Below are positions 45,377 through 56,656 of a stretch of 64,000 nucleotides of DNA, piece by piece. This DNA comes from Thermoleophilaceae bacterium. GTDB taxonomy: Bacteria > Actinomycetota > Thermoleophilia > Solirubrobacterales > Thermoleophilaceae. Made by a program: the position numbers and the translations under genes. The stretch lies in assembly GCA_030447725.1 (NCBI GenBank), contig JAUJOQ010000002.1:329916-393915 (forward strand), in the 5' to 3' direction. The stretch's first letter is position 1. Each line of letters opens with the position of its first letter. The notes under the pieces were generated by a model. The model was not told where the DNA came from. It saw nothing but the letters and a program-made list of their open reading frames with translations, and did not search any database.

Positions 45377-47110
45377 CTAGGCGGCGGGCACGAGGTCGAC
45401 GCGCCCGCGGGGGGCGTCGACCCGCTCGACCGCCACCGTGATCGAGTCGCCGATGCGCAGGGCGCGGCCGGAGCTCTCCCCGATCAGGGCCGTGCCCTCC
45501 TCGTTGAGCGTGTACCAGTCGCGCAGTCGTCGCGCTCCCAGAAAGCCCTCGAAGCCCTGCTCGCCGAAGCGGATGAACGCCCCCTTTGCCACCAGTCCCA
45601 CGATCTCGCCCTCAAGTGAGGGCGGTTCGTCCCCGCCGGCCTCGGCGAGAAAGCGCTCCAGGAGGAAGGCAAGGCAGACGTCGTCCGCCGAGCGCTCGAT
45701 CTTCATCGCCTCGCGCTCGCGCGCACTGGCCTCGACGCCCGCCTCCTCCAGCTCCCCGGCCCTGGGAGCCACCGCGTCGAGCCCTATCGAGCTGAGCAGC
45801 GCGCGGTGCACCACGAGGTCGGGATAGCGGCGGATCGGCGAGGTGAAGTGGGCGTAGTGCGCGCTTGCCAGGCCGGCGTGGCCGAGGTTGCGCGGCGTGT
45901 AGTAGGCCTGCTTGAGCGAGCGCAGCACCAGCGAGCTGAAGGAGAAGCGCCCGCGGCCGGAGGAGCGCACGAAGGCGGCGGCCATCCGCGACGCCTCGGC
46001 GGCCACATCGGCCGCCTGCTGGGGGCTCATCTGCTTCGGCACCGCGGGCGTGGGGATGTCAAGCGAGGCCAGCCGCGCCACCATGAACTCCACCGACTGG
46101 GGATCGGGCCGCTCGTGCACCCGGTAGAGGGTCGGCAGACGCCGCTGGGCCAGGTGCCCGGCCACCTGCTCGTTGGCCAGGATCATCAGCTCCTCGATCA
46201 GCGTGTGGGACTCCGTCGCCTGCTCGTAGCTCACGCCGGTCACGTCGCCGTCTTCGTCCCAGTCGAAGGAGGGCTCGAGCGAGTTGACCTCCAGCGAGCC
46301 ACGCTGCTCGCGGCGCTCGCGCAGGGCGCGGCTCACCCCGCGGGCGGCCTCGAGCGGCCCACCCCATGGGTCCTCCGCGCGGACGCGCCCGCAGAACACC
46401 TCGTCCACCTGCCCGTAGGTGAGCCGGGCGTCAGACCGGATGAGCGAGCGGTGAAAGCTCACCCGGCGCACGTCGGTGTGGGCGATGTCGATCTCCACGG
46501 TCACGGCGAGCTTGTCCTCCCCGGGCCGCAGTGAGCAGGCACGGCTCGACAGCGCCTCGGGCAGCATCGGCTCCACCGCGCCGGGGACGTAGACGCTGGT
46601 CGCCCGGCGCTCGGCCTCCCCATCGACCGCCCCGCCCGGGCGCACGTAGGCCGACACGTCGGCGATGTGCACCCACAGGCGCACGAACCCGTCATGGCGC
46701 TCGGCCGAGATGGCGTCGTCGAAGTCCTTCGCGTCGTCGGGATCGATGGTGAACGTGGCCCGGTCGCGCAGGTCGACGCGCGAGGCCTCGTCGCCCGCCG
46801 GCTCTGACTCCGCGGCCTCGGCCTCGGCCTTGCGGGGAAAGCTGCGCCTCAGGCCGCGGTCGAGCATCAGCCCCTCGAGCACATCGCGGGCCACCCACGG
46901 CTTGCCGAGCGTCCTCAGGACCCGGGCGCCGCGTTTGCCCGCGCCCACGAGCACGAGGTCGCCCACCGAGCCGCGAGGGTCCTCGAGGGCCACCTTCTCC
47001 CGACCCGCTCCGAACAGCGGCTCGGCCGCCAGGAAGCGCCCCTGCTTACGCAGGACGCCGACCATCGGAGAAAGGAACGGTGCCGGGCGGCGCCGCGCCC
47101 GGACGCTCAC
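45377..47110 (-). CDS. rnr: RNase II/R family exoribonuclease
   Basis: TIDPDDAKDFDDAISAERHDGFVRLWVHIADVSAYV; YAHFTSPIRRYPDLVVHRAL; C-terminal S1; start may be the ATG at MVGVLRKQG. Confidence 0.92.
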   Translation of the reverse strand: MSVRARRRPAPFLSPMVGVLRKQGRFLAAEPLFGAGREKVALEDPRGSVGDLVLVGAGKRGARVLRTLGKPWVARDVLEGLMLDRGLRRSFPRKAEAEAAESEPAGDEASRVDLRDRATFTIDPDDAKDFDDAISAERHDGFVRLWVHIADVSAYVRPGGAVDGEAERRATSVYVPGAVEPMLPEALSSRACSLRPGEDKLAVTVEIDIAHTDVRRVSFHRSLIRSDARLTYGQVDEVFCGRVRAEDPWGGPLEAARGVSRALRERREQRGSLEVNSLEPSFDWDEDGDVTGVSYEQATESHTLIEELMILANEQVAGHLAQRRLPTLYRVHERPDPQSVEFMVARLASLDIPTPAVPKQMSPQQAADVAAEASRMAAAFVRSSGRGRFSFSSLVLRSLKQAYYTPRNLGHAGLASAHYAHFTSPIRRYPDLVVHRALLSSIGLDAVAPRAGELEEAGVEASAREREAMKIERSADDVCLAFLLERFLAEAGGDEPPSLEGEIVGLVAKGAFIRFGEQGFEGFLGARRLRDWYTLNEEGTALIGESSGRALRIGDSITVAVERVDAPRGRVDLVPAA

Positions 47111-47155
47111 GGCGTCTCGAACCGGGCCGGGCGCCGCTGCGCCCGGACGCTCACG
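47082..47155. repeat. Two 30-bp direct repeats (28/30 identical), 44-bp period, each a GC hairpin
   Basis: gccgggcggcgccgcgcccggacgctcacg (47082-47111) and gccgggcgccgctgcgcccggacgctcacg (47126-47155). Confidence 0.93.
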
Positions 47156-48332
47156 TGGCCGCGGCCTTCTCGGCCAGCGTTCGCAGCGCCTTGGGCAGAG
47201 CCTCGTCGCGATCGGTCTCGGGATCGTCTTTGGCCTTCACCGTGGGCACCACGCCCTTCTTGCCGATGTTCTCGCCGCTGGGCAGGAAGTACTCACCGAC
47301 GGTGATGTCGAGCACGCCGCCGTTGGACAGCTTCTCTAGCTCCTGGAAGACGCCCTTGCCGAACGTGCGCGTGCCAACGACGGTGGCGCGCTTCGAGTCG
47401 CGCAGGGCGCCGGTGACGATCTCGGAGGCCGAGGCGCTGCCACGGTCGACGAGGACCACCACCGGAATGTCGCCGTCGATGGCCTCTCCCTCGGCCTCGA
47501 ACTCACGCCGCGGGCGCGTGCGGCCCTCCGTGAACGTGATCAGGCCGTCCTCGACGAACTGCGAGGACACCAGCACCGCCTCGCGGAGCAGCCCGCCGCC
47601 ATTGCCGCGCAGGTCGAGCACGATTCCCTCGGCGCCCTTCTCGAGCAGACGGTCCACCTCCTGGCGCACCTTGGCGTGGGCGCCGTCGCTGAAGGTGGTG
47701 AGCGCCACGACTCCGTACTTCTCGCCGTCCACCCTGCGGATCCGGCCCTCGACCACGGGCACCTCGATCTTGGCCCGGGTCAGCTTGATCGTGCGCGGGG
47801 TGCCTTCGTCGGGATCCACCACCTCGAGCTTGACCTTCGTGCCCGCCTCGCCCTTGATGAGCGCGGTGGCCACGTCGCTGGACAGGCCGGCGAGCGACTT
47901 GCCGTCGACGGCGGTGATGAAGTCGCCCTGCTTGATGCCGCCCTTCTCGGCGGGGGAGCCCTCGAACACGCGGATCACGCGCAGGCCGCGGCGGTCCTCC
48001 TCGACGTTCATGCCCACGCCTTCGAACTCGCCCTGCACGGCCTGCTGGAACTGCTTGGCCTCCTCGGGCGAGAGGTAGTGCGAGAACTGGTCGCCGAGCC
48101 CTTCGACGATCCCCTTCAGCGAGCTCTCCTGGATGTCGGCCTCGTCGGTCTGCTTGTAGAAGTTGTCCTTGATCGAGTCGACGATCTCAGCGCGCAGGGC
48201 GCGGTCGTCGTCGACCAGCGTGTCGCGAGCGAGGTCGGGTAGCCGCTCGGGGTGGCCGCCCATCCAGATCCCGCCCAGGAACAAGAGCAGCCCGCAGGCT
48301 ACGGCGATCACTGTCTTGGAGAGTGAGGTCAT
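47151..48332 (-). CDS. S41 family C-terminal processing peptidase
   Basis: PDZ (GVGMNVEEDRRGLRVIRVFEGSPAEKGGIKQGDFI); VLVDRGSASASEIVTGALRDSKRATVVGTRTFGKG. Confidence 0.96.
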   Translation of the reverse strand: MTSLSKTVIAVACGLLLFLGGIWMGGHPERLPDLARDTLVDDDRALRAEIVDSIKDNFYKQTDEADIQESSLKGIVEGLGDQFSHYLSPEEAKQFQQAVQGEFEGVGMNVEEDRRGLRVIRVFEGSPAEKGGIKQGDFITAVDGKSLAGLSSDVATALIKGEAGTKVKLEVVDPDEGTPRTIKLTRAKIEVPVVEGRIRRVDGEKYGVVALTTFSDGAHAKVRQEVDRLLEKGAEGIVLDLRGNGGGLLREAVLVSSQFVEDGLITFTEGRTRPRREFEAEGEAIDGDIPVVVLVDRGSASASEIVTGALRDSKRATVVGTRTFGKGVFQELEKLSNGGVLDITVGEYFLPSGENIGKKGVVPTVKAKDDPETDRDEALPKALRTLAEKAAAT

Positions 48333-48338
48333 TCCATG

Positions 48339-48364
48339 AAAAACGGGCCGCGAGGACGGCCCGG
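48339..48364 (-). terminator. Intrinsic terminator downstream of ftsX
   Basis: Minus strand CGGGCCG-tcctcg-CGGCCCG-TTTTT. Confidence 0.8.
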
Positions 48365-48409
48365 GCGAAGGGTAGTGGGCGCCGAGCGCCGGGCACCCGG
48401 TGCGTGTCG

Positions 48410-49315
48410 TCAGACGCGCAGGAAGCGGCGCAGCGTGAGTGCGCTGCCCGCGGATGACACCGCGATGCAGGCCAGCAGCAGGAGCCCTATCAGCAGACCG
48501 AAGTCAATCGTCTCCGGCGCGGCCAGGAGGGCGAAGCGGTCCTCGAGCGGGTCGATGAACGTCTCCTTGGCGATCGTGAGCAGCAGCACGGCCAGCACGC
48601 CGCCCATGAAGCCCACGAACACGCCCTCGATCACGAACGGCCAGCGGATGAACCAGTTGGTGGCGCCCACGAGCTTCATCACCTCCACCTCGCGGCGGCG
48701 GGCGAAGATCGAGAGCCGGGTGGTGTTGGCCACCAAAGCGACCGAGGCGAAGATCAGCAGCGCCGCCAGGCCGGCGGTGAGGATCTTGACCAGGCTGGTG
48801 GCCGACAGGATCTTCGCGGTGTCCTCCTCCTTGTTTCGTACCTCGTCGATCGCGGCGAGGGAGGGAACGCGCACCCCATCGGCGTCCTTGGGCGCCAGGC
48901 GGTCGATGATCCCCGCTACCTCGCCCGGATCGTCGGGCACCACGCGAAAGGTGTCGGGCAGGGGGTTCTCGCCCAGCAGCTCGGCCCCCTCCTCGAAGGC
49001 AGCCGGGTTCTTCTCGCGCGCCGTGGCGAGACCCTCGTCCTTTGAGATGAACTCGACCGACTTCACGTTGGCGGTGCGTTCGATGGCGGTGCGCAGCTCG
49101 GTGCGCTCGGCCTCGGTGGAGCCGTCCTTCACGTAGACGTTGACCACCACGCGGTCGCGCACCTCGTTGGCCGTGCCGGTGGTGGCCTGCACGATCGGGA
49201 TGAACACTCCTAGCACCAGCGCGGTGAGCATCACCGTGAGCAGCGCCGCCAGAGCCGGCGCCGAGTTGCGCGAGAGGCCACGGATGGCCTCCTTGAGGAA
49301 GAACCCGAAGGGCAT
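48410..49315 (-). CDS. ftsX: Cell division protein FtsX
   Basis: Adjacent to ftsE; VVNVYVKDGSTEAERTELRTAIE; RREVEVMKLVGATNWFIRWPFVIEG. Confidence 0.95.
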   Translation of the reverse strand: MPFGFFLKEAIRGLSRNSAPALAALLTVMLTALVLGVFIPIVQATTGTANEVRDRVVVNVYVKDGSTEAERTELRTAIERTANVKSVEFISKDEGLATAREKNPAAFEEGAELLGENPLPDTFRVVPDDPGEVAGIIDRLAPKDADGVRVPSLAAIDEVRNKEEDTAKILSATSLVKILTAGLAALLIFASVALVANTTRLSIFARRREVEVMKLVGATNWFIRWPFVIEGVFVGFMGGVLAVLLLTIAKETFIDPLEDRFALLAAPETIDFGLLIGLLLLACIAVSSAGSALTLRRFLRV

Positions 49316-49318
49316 CGG

Positions 49319-50143
49319 CTAGTTGGGGTGACCCTCGGGGCCCACGCCCAGCTCGCCGCGCAGACGCACGGCGAACTCGGTGGTGGACTCGTCCGGGCGG
49401 TAGAGCCCGGAGAGCTCGTCGCGCACGATCCGGCCCTCGCGCAGCTCGATCACGCGCCGGCGCATCTTGTCCACCATCTCGTTGTCGTGGGTGGCCACGA
49501 CGACGGTGGTGCCCGTGCGGTTGATCCGGTAGATCAGCTGCATGATCCCGATCGAGGTCTCGGGATCGAGGTTGCCGGTCGGCTCGTCGGCCAGCAGCAG
49601 CGGCGGGTGGTTCACGAACGCGCGGGCGATCGACACCCGCTGCTGCTCGCCGCCCGACAGCTCGTCGGGAAAGTTGTGGAGCTTGGTGGAGAGGCCCACC
49701 AGGCGCAGGATGTCGGGCACCTTGCGGCGGATGTCGGTGCGCGGCTCGCCGATCACCTGCAGGGAGTACGCGACGTTGTCGTACACCGTGCGGTTTGGCA
49801 GCAGCTTGTAGTCCTGGAAGACGGTGCCGATGTTGCGCCGCAGCAGGGGGACCTTGGACGGGCTCACGTCGCCGAGCTTCTTGCCGGCGATCAGGATGTC
49901 GCCCGCGGAGGGGTCGAGTTCCTTGGTGAGCAGACGGATGGCCGTCGACTTGCCGCAGCCGGTGGGGCCCACGAGAAAGACGAACTCGCCGCGGCCGATC
50001 CTCGTCGAGGCCCGGTCGAGGCCCACGGAGCCGCCGTCGTAGATCTTCGACACCTCACGGAGCTCCACGACGGGCACGCCGACGCCCGGCGCGCCGGAGG
50101 GCGAGCGCTCGGCAATGGGTCGAGTGCGGAGTCGTGTGGCCAA
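49319..50143 (-). CDS. ftsE: Cell division ATP-binding protein FtsE
   Basis: [96 protein letters not shown]. Confidence 0.97.
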   Translation of the reverse strand: MATRLRTRPIAERSPSGAPGVGVPVVELREVSKIYDGGSVGLDRASTRIGRGEFVFLVGPTGCGKSTAIRLLTKELDPSAGDILIAGKKLGDVSPSKVPLLRRNIGTVFQDYKLLPNRTVYDNVAYSLQVIGEPRTDIRRKVPDILRLVGLSTKLHNFPDELSGGEQQRVSIARAFVNHPPLLLADEPTGNLDPETSIGIMQLIYRINRTGTTVVVATHDNEMVDKMRRRVIELREGRIVRDELSGLYRPDESTTEFAVRLRGELGVGPEGHPN

Positions 50144-50238
50144 GGGGACGTCACTTCATAGCGCACGGAGTCGGTCCAGGAGAAGGCGTGCAACGCCGTA
50201 TGCAGGGGTTTCCCGCGGTTATCGGGCGGTGCTCTTCG

Positions 50239-50976
50239 CTAGCGGATGCGCCAGCGGGCGAAGAGGTCGCCCTCCGCCTCGTAGAGCCACACCAGCTCCG
50301 CCTTCGCGGGCTCGAGCAGAGACCGCCCCTCCACCATCGCCGGCTCGCTGCCTCCTCCCACGATCTGGGGCGACGTGCAGTGAAAGAGCTCGTCCACCAC
50401 GCCCGCGGCCAGCAGGTGGGAGTTCAGCGTGGGCCCGCCCTCGCAGAGCACCGACCGCACGCCGTGCTCCTCGCGCAGGCGAGCGAGCAGCAGCGGCAGG
50501 TCATCGCCCGTGCGCAGGTACTGCACCTGGGCCGCCACCCCCTCGAGCTCGTGCTGGGCGGCGGTGGCCACGATCACGCGCGCCTCGGCCTCCTGCAGGA
50601 TCGGCAGGTCGGCGGGCAGGTTCAGGCGGCCGCTCACGATCACGGTGACCGGCTCGGGCTCGAGGCCCTCCTCCTCGCGCTTGGCGCGCAGCTCCTGGCT
50701 TTTCGTCGCCCGTCCGTAGCGCTCCACACGCACGGTGCCGGCACCAACCAGCAAGGCGTCGGCCTGGGTGCGCAGGTGGTGGAAGACGAGCCGGTCGGCC
50801 TCCCCCCCGAGCCCTCTGGTGGCGCCCTCGAGGGCGGCGCGACCGTCGATCGAGGTGACCATGTTGAGCACGAGGTACGGCCGGGGGCCCGTGGCCCGGG
50901 ACCCGAGTTCGAGACCCGAGATGAGCTGCTCGGGAGTGGTCTGGCCGGGGCGGGGATAGAGGCGCTGGAGTTGCAC
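50239..50976 (-). CDS. RibD C-terminal/pyrimidine reductase family protein
   Basis: RPYLVLNMVTSIDGRAAL; ADALLVGAGTVRVERYG; RSVLCEGGPTLNSHLLAAGVVDELF. Confidence 0.9.
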   Translation of the reverse strand: MQLQRLYPRPGQTTPEQLISGLELGSRATGPRPYLVLNMVTSIDGRAALEGATRGLGGEADRLVFHHLRTQADALLVGAGTVRVERYGRATKSQELRAKREEEGLEPEPVTVIVSGRLNLPADLPILQEAEARVIVATAAQHELEGVAAQVQYLRTGDDLPLLLARLREEHGVRSVLCEGGPTLNSHLLAAGVVDELFHCTSPQIVGGGSEPAMVEGRSLLEPAKAELVWLYEAEGDLFARWRIR

Positions 50977-51034
50977 GCAGCCGCAGGCTAACCGCAGCCG
51001 AGCTGGGGGCTCCGAGCCGGTAGGGTCGCGCCGC

Positions 51035-52009
51035 ATGCGAGCGCTCCAGGTACACGAGCCAACCGGTCCCGGCGCCCTGCGCCTCACCGACGACGCCCCG
51101 GAGCCGAACGCCAGCGACGGCGTGCTGATCGATGTCGAGGCCGCGGGAGTCGCCTTCCCCGACCTGCTACTGAGCAAGGGCCTGTATCAGATCAAGCCCG
51201 AGCCGCCCTTCATCCCGGGCACCGAGGTGGCCGGCACGGTGCTCGAAGCCGCCGCCGGCTCGGGCTTCGCCGCCGGCGACCGCGTGATGGCGCTGCTGTT
51301 CGCCGTGGGGGGATGGGCCGAGCGGGCCGCCTCGGCCCCCTGGGCCACCTTCGAGCTTCCGGAGTCGTTCAGCGTCGAACAGGGCGCAGGCTTCGTCATG
51401 AACTACCACACGTCGCACTTCGGCCTGATCCACCGGGGCAGGCTAGCCCAGGGCGAGACGGTGCTCGTGCACGGCGCCGCCGGCGGCGTGGGCACGGCGG
51501 CGATCCAGATCGCTAAGGCCACCGGTGCGAGAGCGATCGCCGTTGTCTCCTCCGACGAGAAGGAGGCGGTGGCACGCCAGGCGGGTGCCGACGAGGTGTT
51601 GCGCTCCGACGGAGAATGGCTGGCGCGGGTGAAGCAGCTGACCGGCGGCCGGGGGGTCGACGTGGTCTACGACCCGGTGGGCGGCGACCGCTTCACCGAC
51701 AGCGTGCGCGCACTGGCCCCCGAGGGCCGCCTCCTCGTGATCGGCTTCACCGAGGGTCAGATCCCCTCCGTGGCCGTGAACCGCCTGTTGCTCAAGAACG
51801 TGGCCGTGGTCGGCGTGGGCTGGGGCGCCTTCGTGTTCGACAAGCCCGGCTTGGTGGCCGAGATCGCAGCCGACCTCGAGCGGATGGCGCACGAGGGCTT
51901 GGTGGTGCCGATCGTGGGCGGCAGCTACCCCCTCGAGGACGGCGCGCAGGCCCTCCACGAGCTCGAGCAGCGCCGCGCCACGGGCAAGCTCGTGCTCACC
52001 CTGCGCTGA
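51035..52009 (+). CDS. Zinc-binding dehydrogenase/quinone oxidoreductase family (MDR)
   Basis: PFIPGTEVAGTVLEAAAGSGFAAGDRVMAL; GETVLVHGAAGGVGTAAIQIAKATGA. Confidence 0.93.
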   Translation: MRALQVHEPTGPGALRLTDDAPEPNASDGVLIDVEAAGVAFPDLLLSKGLYQIKPEPPFIPGTEVAGTVLEAAAGSGFAAGDRVMALLFAVGGWAERAASAPWATFELPESFSVEQGAGFVMNYHTSHFGLIHRGRLAQGETVLVHGAAGGVGTAAIQIAKATGARAIAVVSSDEKEAVARQAGADEVLRSDGEWLARVKQLTGGRGVDVVYDPVGGDRFTDSVRALAPEGRLLVIGFTEGQIPSVAVNRLLLKNVAVVGVGWGAFVFDKPGLVAEIAADLERMAHEGLVVPIVGGSYPLEDGAQALHELEQRRATGKLVLTLR

Positions 52010-53021
52010 CGCCTGAGATCGACACCATCCGCTCGATCGGAACCCGAGCGCGTTCGGCGATCTCGGCCGGCACCTGCACCACCGGCGAGAGGTCCCGCAG
52101 GCAGTCCCGCAGCTTGGGCAGGGTGATCATCTTCATGAACTGGCAGACCGCCGCGCGGTTGGCCGGCACGAAGCTCTTGCCGGGGTTCTCCTGCTCGAGC
52201 GGGTGCAGCATTCCGGTCTCGGTCGCGACGATGAAGGTGTCGGCCTCGGACTCGCGTGCGTGCCTGAGCATGCCTCCGGTGGAGAGCATGTGGGTGTTCT
52301 CGGCGTCGACGTCGCCCGCCGCCACGTACTCCATCACCGAGGTCGAGCAGCCGCACTCGGGGTGGATCAAAAAGTCCGCGCCGGGGTTCTCCTCGCGCAC
52401 CTGCGCGATGTCCGCCGGCCGGATGCCGGCGTGCACGTGGCACTCGCCCGTCCATACGTTCATCCGGCGGCCGGTCACCTTCTCCACGTAGGCGCCGAGG
52501 AACATGTCGGGGCCGAAGAGGATCTCGGTGTCGGGGCCGTGCTCGCGCCAGATGTGCTCGACCACCTGCACGGCGTTGGAGGAGGTGCAGCAGTAGTCGG
52601 TCTCGGCCTTGACCTCGGCGGTCGTGTTCACGTACATCACCACCACCGCGCCGGGATGCTGGGCCTTCCAGGCGCGCAGCTCGTCGGCGGTGATCGAGTC
52701 GGCAAGGGAGCAGCCTGCGTCCAGGTCGGGTAGCAGCACGGTCTTCTCAGGGCAGAGGATCGAGGCGGTCTCGGCCATGAAGTGCACCCCGCAGAAGGCG
52801 ATCACGTCGCCGCCCGCCTCAGCCGCCTGGCGGGACAGCCCCAGTGAGTCGCCCACGTAGTGAGCCACGTCCTGCACCTCGGGCACCTGGTAGTTGTGGG
52901 CCAGGATCACGGCTCTGCGCTCTTCGGCGAGCGCGCGCACCTCGCGCTTGAGAGCAGGGATGTTCTCCAGCTCCAGGGGTGCGTGGGCGGGTCCCGCGGG
53001 GGGAGTCGTTTGGACCGGCAT
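51996..53021 (-). CDS. nadA: Quinolinate synthase
   Basis: AVILAHNYQVPEVQDVAHYVGDSLGLSRQAA; CGVHFMAETASILCPEKTVLLPD; ECGCSTSVM. Confidence 0.98.
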   Translation of the reverse strand: MPVQTTPPAGPAHAPLELENIPALKREVRALAEERRAVILAHNYQVPEVQDVAHYVGDSLGLSRQAAEAGGDVIAFCGVHFMAETASILCPEKTVLLPDLDAGCSLADSITADELRAWKAQHPGAVVVMYVNTTAEVKAETDYCCTSSNAVQVVEHIWREHGPDTEILFGPDMFLGAYVEKVTGRRMNVWTGECHVHAGIRPADIAQVREENPGADFLIHPECGCSTSVMEYVAAGDVDAENTHMLSTGGMLRHARESEADTFIVATETGMLHPLEQENPGKSFVPANRAAVCQFMKMITLPKLRDCLRDLSPVVQVPAEIAERARVPIERMVSISGVSAG

Positions 53022-53072
53022 GTTTCGAACCTCGCTAGGTGTCGAAATGATGCCCGCGGGCCAAGGCCCGTG

Positions 53073-53095
53073 AGCGCTTTACAAAGTGTAGCGCT
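53073..53095. promoter_or_regulatory. Gapped palindrome in nadC-nadA spacer
   Basis: AGCGCTttACaaaGTgtAGCGCT. Confidence 0.4.
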
Positions 53096-53111
53096 GCCTA
53101 CCGCACCGGGC

Positions 53112-53945
53112 TCAGGCCGGCTCGAGCAGCAGGCTCACGTCGAGAGCCGGCGCTGAGTGGGTGAGCGCCCCGACGCTGATGAAGTCGACGCCCGTCTCGG
53201 CCACCGCTCGCACCGTGTCGAGCGAGATCCCGCCGGAGGCCTCGATCCTGGCGCCCGTTCCGCGGGCGCGCTCCACTGCCGAGCGCATCTCGGCCGGGCT
53301 CATGTTGTCGAGCAGCACCCGGTCCACGCCCGCGGCCAGCACCTGATCGAGCTCCTCCAGAGTCTCCACCTCGATCTCTATGGAGCTCGCGCCGGCCGAG
53401 TTGGCCAGCGCCAGGCGTGCGGCCTCCCCCACCCCGCCGGCGAGCAGGGCATGGTTCTCCTTCACGAGGATCGCGTCGTAGAGGCCCGAGCGGTGGCAGG
53501 CTCCGCCGCCGTGGTTCACCGCCCGCTTCTCCATCGCCCTCAGGCCAGGGGTTGTCTTGCGGGTGTCGAGGACGGTGGCGCCGGTGCCCTCTACGGCGCG
53601 CACGTAGGCGGCGGCCATGGTGGCCACACCCGACAGATGGCCGAGCAGGTTGAGCGCCACCCGCTCGCCGGCCAGGATCGCGGCGGCGTCCCCTTCGATC
53701 ACGGCCACGTCGCCGGGCTCGCGCCAGGCGCCCTCGCGGGCGAGCGCCTCGAAGCGCAGCTCGGGGCCGGTCTGTGCGAACACCTCGCGCGCGGCATCGA
53801 GGCCCGACAGCACCCCGGCCGCGCGCTGCTCTATCCGGGCCACGGCGAGAGCGCCGGCGGGCACCACGGCGGCGGTGGTCAGGTCACCGACGCCCAGATC
53901 CTCGGCCAGGGCCCGCGCGACCACTTCGTGGATCTCGCGGGTCAG
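53112..53945 (-). CDS. nadC: Nicotinate-nucleotide pyrophosphorylase (carboxylating)
   Basis: ALAEDLGVGDLTTAAVVP; ATVLDTRKTTPGLRAMEKRAVNHGGGACHRSGLYDAILVKENH; start uncertain (CTG overlapping upstream TGA, or internal GTG). Confidence 0.96.
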   Translation of the reverse strand: MTREIHEVVARALAEDLGVGDLTTAAVVPAGALAVARIEQRAAGVLSGLDAAREVFAQTGPELRFEALAREGAWREPGDVAVIEGDAAAILAGERVALNLLGHLSGVATMAAAYVRAVEGTGATVLDTRKTTPGLRAMEKRAVNHGGGACHRSGLYDAILVKENHALLAGGVGEAARLALANSAGASSIEIEVETLEELDQVLAAGVDRVLLDNMSPAEMRSAVERARGTGARIEASGGISLDTVRAVAETGVDFISVGALTHSAPALDVSLLLEPA

Positions 53946-54364
53946 GGAATGCGCCACCGCAGGCCCTCGAAGCGCCCGAAGTCGCGGTCGAAGGACACGA
54001 TCTCGGCGTCGTGCTCGAGCGCCAGGGCGGCGAGGTGGGCATCGCCCACGAGGTTCCCTGCCGTGCCAACGCCGGTCAGTAGACCGCGCACCAGGCGGAG
54101 GTGGCGCCTCGTCGGCTCGACGACGGTGACCCCTGGCTGCTCGAGCCAGCTCTCCACAGCCTCGGCCGCCTCCTCGACCGCAAGGGGGCGCTCGAACAGG
54201 GCAGCCTGGGTGGTCAACCTGAAGAACGCCAGCAGCACGGTCCAGGTGAAGCCGAGCGTCTCCTGGCCGGCGAGCGCAGCATCCAGCCACGCACCTGCCG
54301 GACGATGGTGCGCAGAGCTCTCGTCGACCGCATAGACGAGCACGTTGGCATCGACGATCTGCAC
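53942..54364 (-). CDS. vapC: PIN-domain toxin (VapC family)
   Basis: MQIVDANVLVYAVDESSAHHRPAGAWLDAAL; GNLVGDAHLAALALEHDAEIVSFDRDFGRF. Confidence 0.93.
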   Translation of the reverse strand: MQIVDANVLVYAVDESSAHHRPAGAWLDAALAGQETLGFTWTVLLAFFRLTTQAALFERPLAVEEAAEAVESWLEQPGVTVVEPTRRHLRLVRGLLTGVGTAGNLVGDAHLAALALEHDAEIVSFDRDFGRFEGLRWRIP

Positions 54365-54367
54365 GCG

Positions 54368-54622
54368 CTACTTGCCGCGTTGGAGCTCGCGAACGATCTC
54401 CTGGTCCTCGAGCTCGCCGGCGAGCTGCAGCGCCTTGTCGAGATTGACCCCCGGTCTGACGCCGAGGTTGTAGGTGCGGGTGCGGAACGGCTTGCCTTGG
54501 GCCGGTGTCAAGCCGGCCCGGATCGCGTGGTTCACCGCCTGCTTGAACGACATCTCGCGCTCACGCATCAGCCGCTTGACGAGTGCCTCGGCGTCCGGCT
54601 CCAGGGTCACCGTCGTTCGCAC
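54368..54622 (-). CDS. vapB: VapB-type (RHH) antitoxin
   Basis: MRTTVTLEPDAEALVKRLMREREMSFKQAVNHAIRAGL directly upstream of toxin. Confidence 0.88.
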   Translation of the reverse strand: MRTTVTLEPDAEALVKRLMREREMSFKQAVNHAIRAGLTPAQGKPFRTRTYNLGVRPGVNLDKALQLAGELEDQEIVRELQRGK

Positions 54623-54670
54623 CTCTGCATCATAGCATCAAGTTCGATGATGTAGTGATTCCACCGGAAA

Positions 54671-56652
<1,982 letters not shown>

Positions 56653-56656
<4 letters not shown>

